Source: Tabrizicola fusiformis
GTDB taxonomy: Bacteria > Pseudomonadota > Alphaproteobacteria > Rhodobacterales > Rhodobacteraceae
Assembly: GCF_013328815.1 (NCBI RefSeq)
Contig: NZ_JABUHN010000006.1
Span: forward strand, 124,001 to 188,000
DNA length: 64,000 nt
Reading direction: 5' to 3'
Shown one piece after another: positions 28,274 to 36,970 of this stretch. Each line of letters begins with the position of its first letter. The stretch's first letter is position 1. Made by a program: the position numbers and the translations under genes. The notes below the pieces were generated by a model. The model saw nothing but the letters and a program-made list of their open reading frames with translations. It had not been told where the DNA came from and made no database searches.

Positions 28274-28302
28274 TGATCCGGCGGCGCGTCCCTTGCGTAA
28301 CT
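28274..28302 (+). promoter_or_regulatory. ECF-sigma promoter of the FAD-DUF1365-methyltransferase operon
   Basis: TGATCC (28274-28279), 18-nt spacer, TAACT (28298-28302). Predicted transcription start near 28309, supporting translation from the ATG at 28335 rather than the in-frame ATG at 28305. Confidence 0.78.
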
Positions 28303-28334
28303 GCATGAAAAGCCGAACCGATCAGGGGGATTTC

Positions 28335-29615
28335 ATGCCGTTCGACCTTACCCGTGGCGCGCCGCAGCGTGTGGCCATCATCGGCGGCGGCATAGCGGGA
28401 CTGGCCGCGGCCTGGGCGCTGGCCGGGCAGCATCAGGTGACCTTGTTCGAGGCGGCCCCAAGGCTGGGCGGCCATGCGCGCACGGTCACGGCGGGGCTGC
28501 GGGGCGATCAGCCGGTGGATACCGGCTTTATCGTGTTCAACTATGCCAATTATCCCCATCTGACCGGACTTTTCCGCGATCTGGACGTGCCGGTTGAACG
28601 CAGCGAGATGAGCTTTGGCGTCTCGCTGAACGGCGGGCGGCTGGAATATGCGCTGCGATCGGGCGATGCCTTGTTCGGGCAGCGGCGGAACCTCTTGAAC
28701 CCGGGGTTTCTGGCGATGATCCGCGACGTGCTGCGCTTCAACGCCGGGGCCGAGGCGGCGGCCCGTCCGGGGCAGAGCATTGACGATCTGCTGCGCGTCA
28801 TGGCTCTGGGGCGGCGGTTCCGCGACCATTACCTGTATCCGATCTGCGGCGCGATCTGGTCCACCCCGGCGCAAGGAATCGGCGCCTTTCCGGCCGAGGC
28901 GCTGCTGCGCTTCATGCGCAACCATGCGTTGATGTCGGCTGCGGGGCAGCATCAATGGTGGACGGTCTCTGGCGGCAGCATTTCCTATGTGTCGCGGCTG
29001 GTGGCGGCACTGGAGCGGCGGGGCGTTGATCTGCGGCCCGCAACGCCGGTGCGCAGCGTGACGCGCAGCGAAGAGGGTGTGGACCTGCGGGCGGCGGGCG
29101 CCGAGGCGGAACGCTTTGATCAGGTGATTTTCGCCTGCCATGCCGATCAGGCGCTGGCACTGATGACCGATCCCAGCGCAGACGAGCGTGCGCATCTGGG
29201 TGCCGTGCGCTTTCAGGACAACCGCATGGTGCTGCACCGCGACCCCGGCCTGATGCCGCGCCGCCGCCGCTGCTGGAGCGCATGGGTCTACCGCACCGAA
29301 GCCGATACGCCGCCCGAAAGCCCGGTCGGCGTGACCTATTGGATGAACCGGCTCCAGAACATTCCCGAAAGCGATCCGCTCTTCGTCAGCCTCAATCCGC
29401 AGGCGCCGATTGATCCCCGGGCGATTTATGACGAAACCACCTTCCGCCATCCGGTGTTTGACGGCCCTGCGCTGGCGGCGCAGGCGGCGATTGCCGCGAT
29501 GCAGGGCCAGCGGCGAAGCTGGTTCGCCGGGGCATGGCTGCGCAACGGCTTTCACGAAGACGGTTTTGCCAGCGCCCTGCGCATTGCCCGCCGCGTCCTG
29601 CCCGAGCGGGTGTGA
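28335..29615 (+). CDS. FAD/NAD-dependent amine-oxidase-type oxidoreductase
   Basis: A 426-residue flavoprotein related to amine oxidases and desaturases: RVAIIGGGIAGLAAAWALAG (FAD), ERSEMSFGVSLNGGRLEYA, YPICGAIWSTP, WWTVSGGSISYVSRL and a C-terminal RSWFAGAWLRNGFHEDGFASA (second FAD contact). This is the protein that sits first in the FAD-DUF1365-cyclopropane synthase operon of ECF-regulated stress clusters; an oxidation or desaturation of membrane acyl chains is probable but inferred. Start at 28335 chosen from the AGGGGG site and promoter position. Three nucleotides separate it from the next gene. Confidence 0.88.
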   Translation: MPFDLTRGAPQRVAIIGGGIAGLAAAWALAGQHQVTLFEAAPRLGGHARTVTAGLRGDQPVDTGFIVFNYANYPHLTGLFRDLDVPVERSEMSFGVSLNGGRLEYALRSGDALFGQRRNLLNPGFLAMIRDVLRFNAGAEAAARPGQSIDDLLRVMALGRRFRDHYLYPICGAIWSTPAQGIGAFPAEALLRFMRNHALMSAAGQHQWWTVSGGSISYVSRLVAALERRGVDLRPATPVRSVTRSEEGVDLRAAGAEAERFDQVIFACHADQALALMTDPSADERAHLGAVRFQDNRMVLHRDPGLMPRRRRCWSAWVYRTEADTPPESPVGVTYWMNRLQNIPESDPLFVSLNPQAPIDPRAIYDETTFRHPVFDGPALAAQAAIAAMQGQRRSWFAGAWLRNGFHEDGFASALRIARRVLPERV

Positions 29616-29617
29616 CC

Positions 29618-30397
29618 ATGGCCCCGCTGGCCACGCGGCTGAGGGCCGGAGAGGTGCTGCATATGCCCGCCGAGGTTGCCCATGGGCGGCGAGGCGCCAT
29701 TGCCCATGGCTTTCGCTACCGCGTGGATTACCTGCTTTTTGCGCCCGATCACATGGCGCCCCCGGCATTGATGTCGCGCAACCGTTTCAATCTGATGGCC
29801 TATTTCGACCGGGATCATGGCGGGCCGCGCGGCGCCGGTCAGAGCGCCGCCTGGGCCTGGGCGCGGCTGGCCGAGGCCGGGTTTGCCCCCGGCCCGGGCC
29901 GCGTGATGGCGCTGCTGACCCAGCCGCGGTTCCTTGGCTATTGGTTCAGCCCGGTCAGTTTCTGGCTGCTGATCGAGGGCGACCGCACCCTTGCCGCCAT
30001 TGCCGAGGTCAACAACACCTTTGGCCAGCGCCACAGCTATCTTTGCGCCCTGCCCGGCCATGCGCCCCTGACCGCCGGGGATGAGATTGCCGCCGAAAAG
30101 CTTTTCCACGTCTCGCCGTTTCAGGATGTGTCGGGGCGTTACCTCTTCCGTTTCGCGGTGCAGCCCGACCGCATTGCCATCCGCATCGGCCAGTTCGACG
30201 GAGCCGAGGGGTTGCGCGCCGCGATGACCGGGCCGCTGCACACGCTGACCAATGCTGCACTTCTTGCCGCGGCGCTGCGGCGGCCCGGCGGTGCGCTGCG
30301 GGTGGTGGCGCTGATCTACTGGCACGCGCTCTGCCTCAAACTCAAAGGCGCGGCCTACCGCCCGCTGCCTGCCCCGCCCGATCAGGAGATAAGCTGA
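29618..30397 (+). CDS. DUF1365 family protein
   Basis: A 259-residue protein with the DUF1365 signatures HGRRGAIAHGFRYRVDYLLF, SRNRFNLMAYFDRDHG, LTQPRFLGYWFSPVSFW, AEVNNTFGQRHSY and EKLFHVSPFQDVSGRYLFRF. The homologue in R. sphaeroides has been linked to the response to singlet oxygen together with the following methyltransferase, but its chemistry is unknown. Lies 2 nt after the FAD gene and directly abuts the methyltransferase start (30397/30398), so the three are one translational unit. Confidence 0.9.
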   Translation: MAPLATRLRAGEVLHMPAEVAHGRRGAIAHGFRYRVDYLLFAPDHMAPPALMSRNRFNLMAYFDRDHGGPRGAGQSAAWAWARLAEAGFAPGPGRVMALLTQPRFLGYWFSPVSFWLLIEGDRTLAAIAEVNNTFGQRHSYLCALPGHAPLTAGDEIAAEKLFHVSPFQDVSGRYLFRFAVQPDRIAIRIGQFDGAEGLRAAMTGPLHTLTNAALLAAALRRPGGALRVVALIYWHALCLKLKGAAYRPLPAPPDQEIS

Positions 30398-31564
30398 ATG
30401 CGCCTTCCCGTGACCCGCCTGATGAAATCCCGCTTCTTTGCCGCGCTTGAAGGCATCGAGGGCGGCCGGCTGACCCTGACCACGCCCGAGGGCACCGTGC
30501 TGCATTTCGGCGCCGCCGGGCCGGAGGTGGACATGCAGATCCGCGACTGGTCGGTGCTGTCGGCCCTTGTTACCCGCGGCGATGTCGGTCTGGGCGAGAC
30601 GTGGATGGCCGGGCTCTGGACCACGTCGGCGCTGGAACCGCTGATCACGCTGGGCTTAAGCAACATCGACCGGCTGCAACGCTATTCCGAGCCGGGGCCG
30701 CTGGCGCGGGTGGTGATGCAACTGGTGGACCGGGTGCTGCGCGCCAATTCGCTGCGCGGTGCGGCGCGCAACATCCGGGCGCATTACGATGTCGGGAACG
30801 AGTTCTATCAGCTTTGGCTGGACCCGGGGATGACCTATTCCGCAGCGATTTTCACGCCGGGGGACGATGACCTCGCCCGCGCGCAGGATCGCAAGAACGA
30901 CCGCATCCTGTCGCGGCTGGCGGGGGGAGAGCGGATATTGGAAATCGGCTGCGGCTGGGGCGGCTTTGCCGAGCGCGCGGCGGACCATGGGCGGCATGTA
31001 ACGGGGCTGACGCTTTCCCCGGCGCAAAAGGGTTATGCCGATGCCCGGCTGGACGGGCGGGCGGATATCCGGCTACAGGACTACCGCGCGACGCAAGGGC
31101 GGTTCGACAATATCGTCTCGGTCGAGATGATCGAGGCGGTGGGCGAACGCTATTGGCCGGTCTATTTCGGCACGATCAAGGCACGGCTGGCCGAGGGAGG
31201 CCGGGCCATGTTGCAGGCGATCACCGTGTCGGATGCCGAATTTCCCGCCTATCGCACAAGATCGGATTTCATCCGCCAGCATACCTTTCCGGGTGGAATG
31301 CTGCCCTGCAATGCGGTTCTGGCAGAGCAGGCGGCGGCGGCAGGCCTGCAGGTGAAGGAAAGCTTCGCCTTCGGGCAGGATTACGCCCGCACCTGCCGCC
31401 TCTGGGCCGAACGGATGCTGGCCGAGGCGCCGCGCATCCGCCGTCTGGGCTATGGCGAGGATTTCCTGCGCAACTGGCAATTCTATCTGCAAAGCTGTGC
31501 CGCGACCTTTGCCACCGGCCGCAGCGATGTGGTGCAGGTGGAACTGGCGCACGCGGGCGGTTAA
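30398..31564 (+). CDS. Cyclopropane-fatty-acid-synthase-like methyltransferase
   Basis: SAM-dependent methyltransferase of 388 residues acting on unsaturated phospholipid acyl chains. Landmarks: the N-terminal lipid-binding region with GDVGLGETWMAGLW, NIRAHYDVGNEFYQLWLDPGMTYSAAIF, the SAM site ILEIGCGWGGFAERAADHG, and VSVEMIEAVGERYWPVYF with the bicarbonate-site-like residues. In its relatives in RpoE clusters, such enzymes methylate vaccenate chains, the route to furan fatty acids, rather than forming cyclopropane; which product forms here is inference. Its TAA overlaps the aroB TAA on the opposite strand. Confidence 0.9.
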   Translation: MRLPVTRLMKSRFFAALEGIEGGRLTLTTPEGTVLHFGAAGPEVDMQIRDWSVLSALVTRGDVGLGETWMAGLWTTSALEPLITLGLSNIDRLQRYSEPGPLARVVMQLVDRVLRANSLRGAARNIRAHYDVGNEFYQLWLDPGMTYSAAIFTPGDDDLARAQDRKNDRILSRLAGGERILEIGCGWGGFAERAADHGRHVTGLTLSPAQKGYADARLDGRADIRLQDYRATQGRFDNIVSVEMIEAVGERYWPVYFGTIKARLAEGGRAMLQAITVSDAEFPAYRTRSDFIRQHTFPGGMLPCNAVLAEQAAAAGLQVKESFAFGQDYARTCRLWAERMLAEAPRIRRLGYGEDFLRNWQFYLQSCAATFATGRSDVVQVELAHAGG

Positions 31565-32673
31565 CGCCCCGCCAGCGCCTCTTCCAGCAGGGTTTTCACC
31601 AGATCGGGCGGCACGTCATCGGCGACAAAGGCATCGCCGATGCCGCGGGCGAGGATAAAGCGCAGCTTGCCGTCCACCACCTTCTTGTCCTGCCCCATCA
31701 GCCGCAGAAGCGCGGCGGCATCCGGCAGGTCGCCCGGGATATCGGCGATATCCACCTTCATGCCCATGGCCCGCAGATGCGCCCGCACCCGGCTGGGCGC
31801 CTCTTGCGCGCACAGGCCCAACCGCTGGCTGAGTTCAAAGGCCAAGGCACAGCCGATCGCCACGCCCTCGCCATGCAACAGCCGGTCGGAATAGCCGGTG
31901 GCCTTTTCCAGCGCGTGGCAGAAGGTATGGCCAAGGTTCAGCAGGGCACGCTCGCCCTCTTCCGTCTCGTCCCGGGCCACGATCCCGGCCTTCATCTCGA
32001 CCGAGCGGCGGACGGCATATTGCCTCTTCTCCGCATCCGTCGCCAGCACCGGGCCATTGACCTCAAGCCAGTCAAAGAACGCGGCATCGCCCAAGAGCCC
32101 GTATTTCACCACTTCGCCATAACCGGCCAGAAAATCCCGCGCGGGCAGGCTTTCCAGCACAGCGATATCGGCCAGAACAAGGCTGGGCTGATGGAAGGCA
32201 CCGATCAGGTTCTTGCCTTGGGCGGTGTTGATGCCGGTCTTGCCGCCGACGGAACTGTCCACCTGCGCCAGAAGCGTGGTCGGGATCTGCACGAAACGCA
32301 CACCGCGCCGCAGGGTGGCTGCGGCAAAGCCCACAAGATCGCCCACCACACCGCCGCCAAAGGCCACGACGATATCGCGCCGCTCGATCTTCTGCTCCAA
32401 GAGCCATTCCGAGACTCGGGCATATTGCGCCCAGCCTTTCGACGCCTCGCCCGGCGGGATGGTCAGGGCGGTCACGGTGATGCCCTCGGCCTCGAAGGCG
32501 CGGGCCAGCCGCATCAGGTGCAGCGCCGCCACCGAATCATCGGTGATCACCGCCGCCTTGCGCCGGTGCAGCAGGGGGCCGATCTCGGCCCCCGCCCGCT
32601 CGATCAGGCCGGCGCCGATGCGCACCTCATAGCTGCGCGCCCCGAGCGCGACCGGAACCACATCGACCGTCAT
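31561..32673 (-). CDS. aroB: 3-dehydroquinate synthase
   Basis: Second step of the shikimate pathway: DAHP to 3-dehydroquinate, NAD+ and metal dependent. The 370-residue protein shows the NAD site VVAFGGGVVGDLVGFAAATLRRG, PTTLLAQVDSSVGGKTGIN, KNLIGAFHQPSLVLAD, GYGEVVKYGLL, the metal ligands in LNLGHTFCHALE and LLHGEGVAIGC, and KKVVDGKLRFIL. ATG at 32673 lies one base after the aroK stop, so aroK-aroB form an operon, as in many proteobacteria. Confidence 0.96.
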   Translation of the reverse strand: MTVDVVPVALGARSYEVRIGAGLIERAGAEIGPLLHRRKAAVITDDSVAALHLMRLARAFEAEGITVTALTIPPGEASKGWAQYARVSEWLLEQKIERRDIVVAFGGGVVGDLVGFAAATLRRGVRFVQIPTTLLAQVDSSVGGKTGINTAQGKNLIGAFHQPSLVLADIAVLESLPARDFLAGYGEVVKYGLLGDAAFFDWLEVNGPVLATDAEKRQYAVRRSVEMKAGIVARDETEEGERALLNLGHTFCHALEKATGYSDRLLHGEGVAIGCALAFELSQRLGLCAQEAPSRVRAHLRAMGMKVDIADIPGDLPDAAALLRLMGQDKKVVDGKLRFILARGIGDAFVADDVPPDLVKTLLEEALAGR

Positions 32674-32674
32674 T

Positions 32675-33214
32675 TCAGTTTCCTTCCAGAACATCCGGCC
32701 GCGCCGCCAGCGCCGCCACCACCCGCCGCGCCATATCCTCGACCGAACAGTCGGCGGTGGAATCGACGGTGATTTCCGCCATCTGGTAAAAGGGCAGCCG
32801 CGCCTCGTAAAGCGCGCGCAACGTCTCACGCGGGTTGGCGGTGCGCAAAAGCGGCCGCGTCGCCTTGTGGCGCACCCGGTTCCACAGCACATCCAGATCG
32901 GCGCGCAACCAGACCGAAACCCCCTGCCCGGCAATCAACCGGCGGTTTCCTTCGGCCAGAAAGGCACCGCCGCCCGTGGACAGGATGCAAGGCGCGCCCC
33001 GTAACAGCCGCGCCAGAACCTCGGTTTCGCGGGCGCGAAAGAACGCCTCGCCGTCGCGTTCGAAGATTTCCGCGATCGAGCGGTCGGCGGCCTTGACGAT
33101 CTCTTCATCCGAATCGAGGAAGGGCACGCCCACGAGACGGGCCAGGGCCGTGCCCACCGCCGTCTTGCCCGCCCCCATCATTCCCACCATCACAACGGTC
33201 TTTTTCAGAAGCAC
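32675..33214 (-). CDS. aroK: Shikimate kinase (GTG start)
   Basis: Phosphorylates shikimate at C3. 179 residues: Walker A VGMMGAGKTAVGTALA, shikimate-binding FLDSDEEIVKAADRSI, FRARETEVL, CILSTGGGAFL, and the LID arginine region RPLLRTANPRETL. No usable ATG sits at the expected start; a GTG at 33214 (reading VLLKKTVVMVG) has GGGGATGGAA upstream and keeps the first strand intact, so I chose it. The frame is open far upstream only because it lies opposite other coding sequence. Confidence 0.93.
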   Translation of the reverse strand: MLLKKTVVMVGMMGAGKTAVGTALARLVGVPFLDSDEEIVKAADRSIAEIFERDGEAFFRARETEVLARLLRGAPCILSTGGGAFLAEGNRRLIAGQGVSVWLRADLDVLWNRVRHKATRPLLRTANPRETLRALYEARLPFYQMAEITVDSTADCSVEDMARRVVAALAARPDVLEGN

Positions 33215-33403
33215 CGTTCCATCCCCATATGCCTTGCGGCGCGGCGCTTCTGGGCGGGCCGCTGCCGATACCGAATATTCTTCCCTGAATGGCGTGAACT
33301 CGGCGCGAATGCCATATATATTCGCAACAGGACCGCCGCCGAAAGGCCGCGCGGCAAGGCAGATAACCCGCCGGATCAACCGGCGATGACGAGAGGCAAG
33401 GCG

Positions 33404-33538
33404 ATGGGGCGTTTGATCAAGCTGGTGCTGGGGCTGGCGGTGCTGGGATTTCTGGGACTGACGGCCTATGCCTATCTGGCCGACATGACCCCGCCCGCCC
33501 GTGAGATCCGCCAGCCGGTGGTGCTGGATGCCGGTTGA
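33404..33538 (+). CDS. 44-residue single-pass membrane peptide
   Basis: A very short gene: MGRLIKLVLGLAVLGFLGL, TAYAYLADMTPPAREI and RQPVVLDAG. One transmembrane helix (about residues 6-26) and a short periplasmic tail. GAGAGG lies 8 nt upstream of the ATG at 33404. Its last 11 nt overlap the start of the next gene (33528), indicating translational coupling. Function unknown; similar short peptides upstream of this operon appear familiar in the family, but I cannot verify this here. An in-frame ATG at 33386 would add six residues. Confidence 0.7.
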   Translation: MGRLIKLVLGLAVLGFLGLTAYAYLADMTPPAREIRQPVVLDAG

Positions 33539-35114
33539 GCGCCGCCTTCCGCTTGCGCTGATCGGCCTTCTGGCGGGGCTTGGCAGCCCGCTGCGCGCCG
33601 AGGCGCCGCTTTCGGCCATCGACTGGCTGTCGCAATCGGTCTCTGAACCGGCTCCGGCCAGCGGTTCCGGCAATGGCTCTGTCACGCTGCCCGCCCCGGC
33701 CGACGAACCCGCCGTCAGCGCGCAGGGCGCCCTGCCCGAGGCGGTGGCCGTCTCGGTCATCGGCGGGCCCAGCCCGGATGCCGCGGGGTTGCTGCCACCC
33801 GAAACCACCGGCTTTCCGCATAATCTCTGGGGCCTTGGCAAGCTGTCCGAAGTGACCGAAGCCATCGCCGGCGCCCGGGCCGAGGGCCTGCCCGAGTTGC
33901 AGAAGCTGCTGGTGACGCTGCTGATCGCCCAGGCCAGCCCCCCGGCCGATGCCGGCGGCGACGGGCGGCTTCTGATCGCGCGGGTGGACAAGCTGTTGGA
34001 GCTGGGTGCGCTGGAACAGGCCGAAGCCCTTCTGGCCGAGGCAGGCACCGCCACCAATGCCGAGGTGTTCCGCCGCAGCTTTGACGTGGCCTTGCTGACG
34101 GGTGGCGAGGATGCCGCCTGTGAGGTGATGGCGGGGGCGCCCGAACTGGCGCCCACGCTGACAACGCGGGTCTTCTGCCTTGCCCGCTCGGGCGACTGGA
34201 ATGCCGCCGCGCTGACCCTGCGCACCGCGCAGGCGCTGGGCCATGTGACCGGGGTCGAGGATGCCCTCTTGTCGCGCTTCCTTGACCCCGACCTTTTCGA
34301 GGGCGAAGAGGTGCCCGACCCGCCCAAGCCGGTGACGCCGCTGATCTGGCGGATTTATGAGGCCATCGGCGAGCCGCTTTCTACCACCACCCTGCCGCTG
34401 GCCTTTGCCCATGCCGAGCTTTCCGAACGCGCGGGCTGGAAAGCGCAGCTTGAAGCGGCCGAACGGCTGGCCCGGGCCGGGGTGATCACCGCGAACCAGC
34501 TTCTGGGCCTATATACCCAACGCCAGCCCGCCGCCTCGGGCGGGGTCTGGGACCGGGTGGATGCCTTTCAGCGGTTCGATGCCGCGCTGACCGGCGGCGA
34601 TCTGGGGGCCGTAGAACAGCGCCTGCCGCTGGCCTTTGCCCGCATGGCCGATGTCGAGGCGGAGGTGCCCTTTGCCGAACTCTTCGCCGTGCCGCTGTCG
34701 CGCATGGCCCTGACCGGGGACGCCGCGCGCATCGCCTGGGAAATGGGCCTGCTGTCGCCCGACTACCGCCGCCTTGCCGCCTCACCTCTGTCGCCGGGCG
34801 ACACGCGGGCGAAATTCCTGGCGGGGCTTGCGGGCGGCAGCGTGGCCGGGTTGGCTGCGCCCGACAGCATGGCCCGCGCCATCGCCCCCGCCTTCCAAGG
34901 CGAGGCCGCCGCAGCCCCCGAAGCCGGGGCCGCGCTGATCGCACAGGGCCGCATCGGCGAGGCGCTGTTGCTGGCGATCCGGCTGATCGAGACCGGGCTT
35001 CAGGGCGAACTGGTCAAGGTCGCCGAGGGGCTTTCGCTGTTGCGGGCGCTGGGGCTTGAGGATGCCGCGCGGCGCACCGCGCTGGACCTGATGCTGTTGG
35101 AGCGGCGCGGCTGA
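33528..35114 (+). CDS. Conserved exported protein, helical-repeat-like, unknown function
   Basis: A 528-residue protein I do not recognise by name. It has a signal peptide (RRLPLALIGLLAGLGSPLRAEAP), then a Ser/Pro/Gly-rich linker (about 35-90), followed by a long, Ala/Leu/Glu-rich helical region with paired-helix periodicity (for instance LLELGALEQAEALLAEAGT, and repeated EVF/LL motifs), consistent with TPR-like or antiparallel helical repeats in the periplasm. The gene overlaps the 44-residue peptide gene by 11 nt and shares TGATG with xerD, so it is in the xerD operon. A scaffold or cell-envelope role is a guess. Confidence 0.65.
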   Translation: MPVERRLPLALIGLLAGLGSPLRAEAPLSAIDWLSQSVSEPAPASGSGNGSVTLPAPADEPAVSAQGALPEAVAVSVIGGPSPDAAGLLPPETTGFPHNLWGLGKLSEVTEAIAGARAEGLPELQKLLVTLLIAQASPPADAGGDGRLLIARVDKLLELGALEQAEALLAEAGTATNAEVFRRSFDVALLTGGEDAACEVMAGAPELAPTLTTRVFCLARSGDWNAAALTLRTAQALGHVTGVEDALLSRFLDPDLFEGEEVPDPPKPVTPLIWRIYEAIGEPLSTTTLPLAFAHAELSERAGWKAQLEAAERLARAGVITANQLLGLYTQRQPAASGGVWDRVDAFQRFDAALTGGDLGAVEQRLPLAFARMADVEAEVPFAELFAVPLSRMALTGDAARIAWEMGLLSPDYRRLAASPLSPGDTRAKFLAGLAGGSVAGLAAPDSMARAIAPAFQGEAAAAPEAGAALIAQGRIGEALLLAIRLIETGLQGELVKVAEGLSLLRALGLEDAARRTALDLMLLERRG

Positions 35115-36058
35115 TGGCGGCACCCGCGGGCATGGAGCGCTGGATCGCCACCTTTCTCGAGGCGCAGGCGGCCGAACTCGATGCCGCACGCAACACGCAA
35201 CTGGCCTATGGCCGCGACCTGAAGGATTTCGCGGGCTGGCTGGCGGCGCGGGGCCGCGATTTTGCCGCCGCCAGCCGTGAAGAGGTCGAAGCCTATATCG
35301 TCTATTGCGAAGCGCAGGGCCTGTCGCAGGCGACGCGCGCCCGCCGCCTCTCGGCGATCCGGCAGCTTTACCGCTTTGCGCTGGACGAAGGCTGGCGCCC
35401 CGACAATCCCGCCATCCGCATCAAGGGCCCCGGCGCCAGCCGCCACCTGCCCCAGACCCTCAGCCTTGCCGAAGTGGAGCGCCTGCTGGACGCCGCCCGC
35501 AGCAAGGGCCGCAGCGAGGGCGAAAGGCTGCGCAACCGCGCGCTGGTGGAACTGCTTTATGCCACGGGAATGCGGGTTTCGGAACTTGTCGGCCTGCCGG
35601 TGGCGGCGGCGCGCGGCGATCCGAAGATGATCCTCGTGCGCGGCAAGGGCGGCAAGGAACGGATGGTGCCGCTGTCGCCCCCGGCACGGGCGGCGCTGGC
35701 CGATTGGCTGCACCTGCGCGACGGCGAAGAGGAGCGGGCGCGCAAGGCGGGCAGGCCCGCGGCCCGCGCCCTCTTCCCCGGGCCGGGGGCCGACGGCCAT
35801 CTGACGCGGCAGCATTTCTATCTTTTGATCAAGGATATCGCCGTTCTGGGCGGCGTGGACCCGTCCAAGGTGACCCCCCATACCCTGCGCCATGCCTTTG
35901 CTACCCATCTTCTGGCCGGCGGCGCCGATCTGCGGGTGATCCAGACGCTGCTGGGCCATGCCGATGTGGCCACCACCGAAATCTACACCCATGTGCTGGA
36001 CGATCAGCTCAAGGATCTGGTGCTGACCCGTCATCCGCTGGCCCGCCGCAAGACGTGA
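35114..36058 (+). CDS. xerD: Site-specific tyrosine recombinase XerD
   Basis: Resolves chromosome dimers at dif with XerC and FtsK. 314 residues: N-terminal SAM-like core-binding domain (about 5-95), catalytic domain with Arg in YATGMRVSELVGL (about 152), Lys in RGKGGKERMVPL, HxxR in TPHTLRHAFATHLL (about 255-258), His in LLGHADVATTEIYTHV and the Tyr nucleophile (about 290). All five catalytic positions are present. It is the housekeeping enzyme, not a mobile-element integrase. Translationally coupled (TGATG) to the preceding gene. Confidence 0.93.
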   Translation: MAAPAGMERWIATFLEAQAAELDAARNTQLAYGRDLKDFAGWLAARGRDFAAASREEVEAYIVYCEAQGLSQATRARRLSAIRQLYRFALDEGWRPDNPAIRIKGPGASRHLPQTLSLAEVERLLDAARSKGRSEGERLRNRALVELLYATGMRVSELVGLPVAAARGDPKMILVRGKGGKERMVPLSPPARAALADWLHLRDGEEERARKAGRPAARALFPGPGADGHLTRQHFYLLIKDIAVLGGVDPSKVTPHTLRHAFATHLLAGGADLRVIQTLLGHADVATTEIYTHVLDDQLKDLVLTRHPLARRKT

Positions 36059-36112
36059 GGCGCCGTCAGGCCAAAGCTTGACCCGCCCGCCGCTTTGCCG
36101 TCAAAGAACGGC

Positions 36113-36964
36113 ATGAGCCGCTTTGCCCGCCTTCTCGCCCCGTTCCGCCGCCGCCCCGGTGGCAACGACCCCGACCGCGCGCATGAGGCGCTGCGCGAGG
36201 ATATCGCAGGCGCCATCGCACTTGGCCATTCCGGCGGTGCGATGCAGAAAGAGGCGCGCGACCGGCTTCTGGGCGCGCTTGACCTGTCGGACCGCGCCGT
36301 CAGCGAGATCATGCGCCACCGCCGGCAGATCGAGATGATCGACGCCGATGCCGCCCCGGAGGTGATCCTGCGCCGGGTTCTCGGCTCGCCCTATTCCCGG
36401 CTGCCGGTGTTTCGCGGCGATGAAGAGAACATTCTGGGCGTGATCCACGTCAAGGATCTCTGGCGCGAAACCGACCGCCTCTCGCGCGAGCCCGAGGGGT
36501 TGGCGGGGCTTGATATCGTCAAGGCGGCGATGAAGCCCTATTTCATCCCCGACACCACCAGCCTTGACGAACAGATGCGCGAATTTCTCAAGCGGCGCAC
36601 CCATTTCGCGCTGGTGGTCGATGAATATGGCGCGCTTCAGGGGCTGATCACGCTGGAAGACATCCTTGAGGAAATCGTCGGCGAGATCACCGATGAATTC
36701 GACGTGGTGGCACGCGAAGCGGGTCTCAAGCGCGATGAGAGCGGCGCCTGGCTGGTCGATGGCGCCATGACGATCCGCGACCTGAACCGCGCGCTCGACT
36801 GGGCCCTGCCCGATGATGAGGCCAACACCATCGCCGGTCTGGTCATTCACGAAGCGCAGATGATTCCCGCCGAAGGCCAAGCCTTCCGCTTTCACGGGCT
36901 GCGGTTCGAAGTGGTCGAACGGCGCGAGAACCGGCTGACCAGATTGCGGATGCGGCCGCTGTAG
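36113..36964 (+). CDS. CorC/HlyC-type CBS and transporter-associated domain protein
   Basis: A 283-residue protein with two CBS motifs (about 60-185: EIMRHRRQIEMIDADAAPEVI, SPYSRLPVFRGDEENILGVIHVKDL and HFALVVDEYGALQGLITLEDILEEIVGEI) and a C-terminal transporter-associated domain (RDLNRALDWALPDDEANTIAGLV, EGQAFRFHGLRFEVVERRENRL). It lacks the N-terminal DUF21 membrane domain that the full-length relative at 59777-61048 has, so it corresponds to the CorC type, linked to Mg2+/Co2+ homeostasis. I start at the ATG 36113; a TTG at 36095 is possible. Confidence 0.85.
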   Translation: MSRFARLLAPFRRRPGGNDPDRAHEALREDIAGAIALGHSGGAMQKEARDRLLGALDLSDRAVSEIMRHRRQIEMIDADAAPEVILRRVLGSPYSRLPVFRGDEENILGVIHVKDLWRETDRLSREPEGLAGLDIVKAAMKPYFIPDTTSLDEQMREFLKRRTHFALVVDEYGALQGLITLEDILEEIVGEITDEFDVVAREAGLKRDESGAWLVDGAMTIRDLNRALDWALPDDEANTIAGLVIHEAQMIPAEGQAFRFHGLRFEVVERRENRLTRLRMRPL

Positions 36965-36970
36965 CGCCGC

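Noticed and set aside
32675-34327. Open frame of 550 codons on the minus strand extending aroK upstream
   Set aside because: Everything beyond 33214 lies opposite the 44-residue peptide and the exported protein; only the last 179 codons match shikimate kinase.
35114-36058. Tyrosine recombinase as sign of a mobile element
   Set aside because: It is the housekeeping XerD with typical length and operon, and no att repeats or cargo are near it.
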